From NCBI GenBank assembly GCA_028875335.1, contig JAPPEF010000162.1, positions 1-24,121 of the forward strand: DNA of 24,121 bases, given 5' to 3'. This DNA comes from Gemmatimonadota bacterium. Lineage in GTDB: Bacteria; Latescibacterota; UBA2968; UBA8231. The position numbers and the translations under genes were made by a program. Below, one piece after another: positions 24,037 through 24,121 of this stretch (positions are counted from its first letter, which is position 1; each line of letters starts with the position of its first letter). Under the pieces are notes generated by a model. The model searched no databases and was not told the origin of the DNA. It was given only the letters and a program-made list of their open reading frames with translations.

Positions 24037-24121
24037 ATGCCCCAACACGTTGGGACGCAGATCTTCTGCGACGACGCAATGCTAGCGCAAACGGAGAACG
24101 TCTGGCGCTCGGTCCATCACC
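24037..24121 (+). CDS. Start of a second GH32-like propeller protein, cut by window end
   Basis: The ATG at 24037 is preceded by GAGGAGG with a spacing of about 8. The 28 visible residues (G-T-Q-I-F-C-D-D-A-M-L-A-Q-T-E-N-V-W-R-S-V-H-H) align with R-E-L-F-I-D-D-Y-L-I-E-R-L-S-N-V-E-L-R-L-Q of the preceding gene, so it is probably a paralogue in the same operon. The remainder is outside the window. Confidence 0.7.
   Translation, partial: MPQHVGTQIFCDDAMLAQTENVWRSVHH

Overview
The window is bacterial, with tightly packed genes of mostly moderately high GC. No rRNA or tRNA gene is complete, and there is no integrase, transposase or CRISPR array. The content (FGly-type sulfatases, several Gfo/Idh/MocA oxidoreductases, a phytanoyl-CoA dioxygenase-like enzyme, an Ldh-family oxidoreductase, Uma2 nucleases, a DUF6785-type membrane protein and glycosidase-like propeller proteins) resembles uncultured polysaccharide-degrading lineages such as Poribacteria, Latescibacterota or Planctomycetota. 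That placement is an inference from gene content, not a phylogenetic result.

Layout. 1-2389 (+): two sulfatases in tandem with a 4-base GTGA overlap, the first cut by the window edge. 2476-3777 (+): an MFS transporter. 3828-4937 (+): ribonuclease D. 4983-6778 (-): a visibly more AT-rich two-gene unit, a thioredoxin-fold protein followed by a 6-bladed beta-propeller protein; both begin with the same short MW-x-RI motif. 7037-8243 (+): two Uma2-type nucleases with a 5' fragment of a PIN-domain toxin gene between them. 8282-9532 (+): a YbdG-like mechanosensitive channel whose stop codon lies inside a 33-base near-perfect palindrome. 9590-12313 (+): an O6-methylguanine methyltransferase and two Gfo/Idh/MocA oxidoreductases, then a small relic of a third Gfo/Idh tail.

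12356-15429 (-): a small lipoprotein, an SBF-type transporter, a DtxR-type regulator with a clear intrinsic terminator, and glyceraldehyde-3-phosphate dehydrogenase. 15748-19067 (+): an M20 dipeptidase, a PhyH-like dioxygenase and an Ldh-family dehydrogenase; the last two are translationally linked by TAATG. 19101-20213 (-): a sialidase-fold propeller protein, diverging from a DUF6785 membrane protein (20451-22412, +), a GH32-like propeller protein (22575-24020, +) and the start of what looks like a paralogue (24037 to the edge).

Working together: the sulfatases, oxidoreductases, dioxygenase, dehydrogenase, M20 hydrolase, propeller proteins and two large transporters fit desulfation, uptake and oxidation of sulfated or unusual sugars and related small molecules. 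The right-hand block (19101-24121) is the best candidate for a poorly described system: an uncharacterised multi-spanning membrane protein set among two or three glycosidase-like propeller proteins, next to a tRNA-3'-end-like scar at 19075-19100 that may mark an integration boundary.
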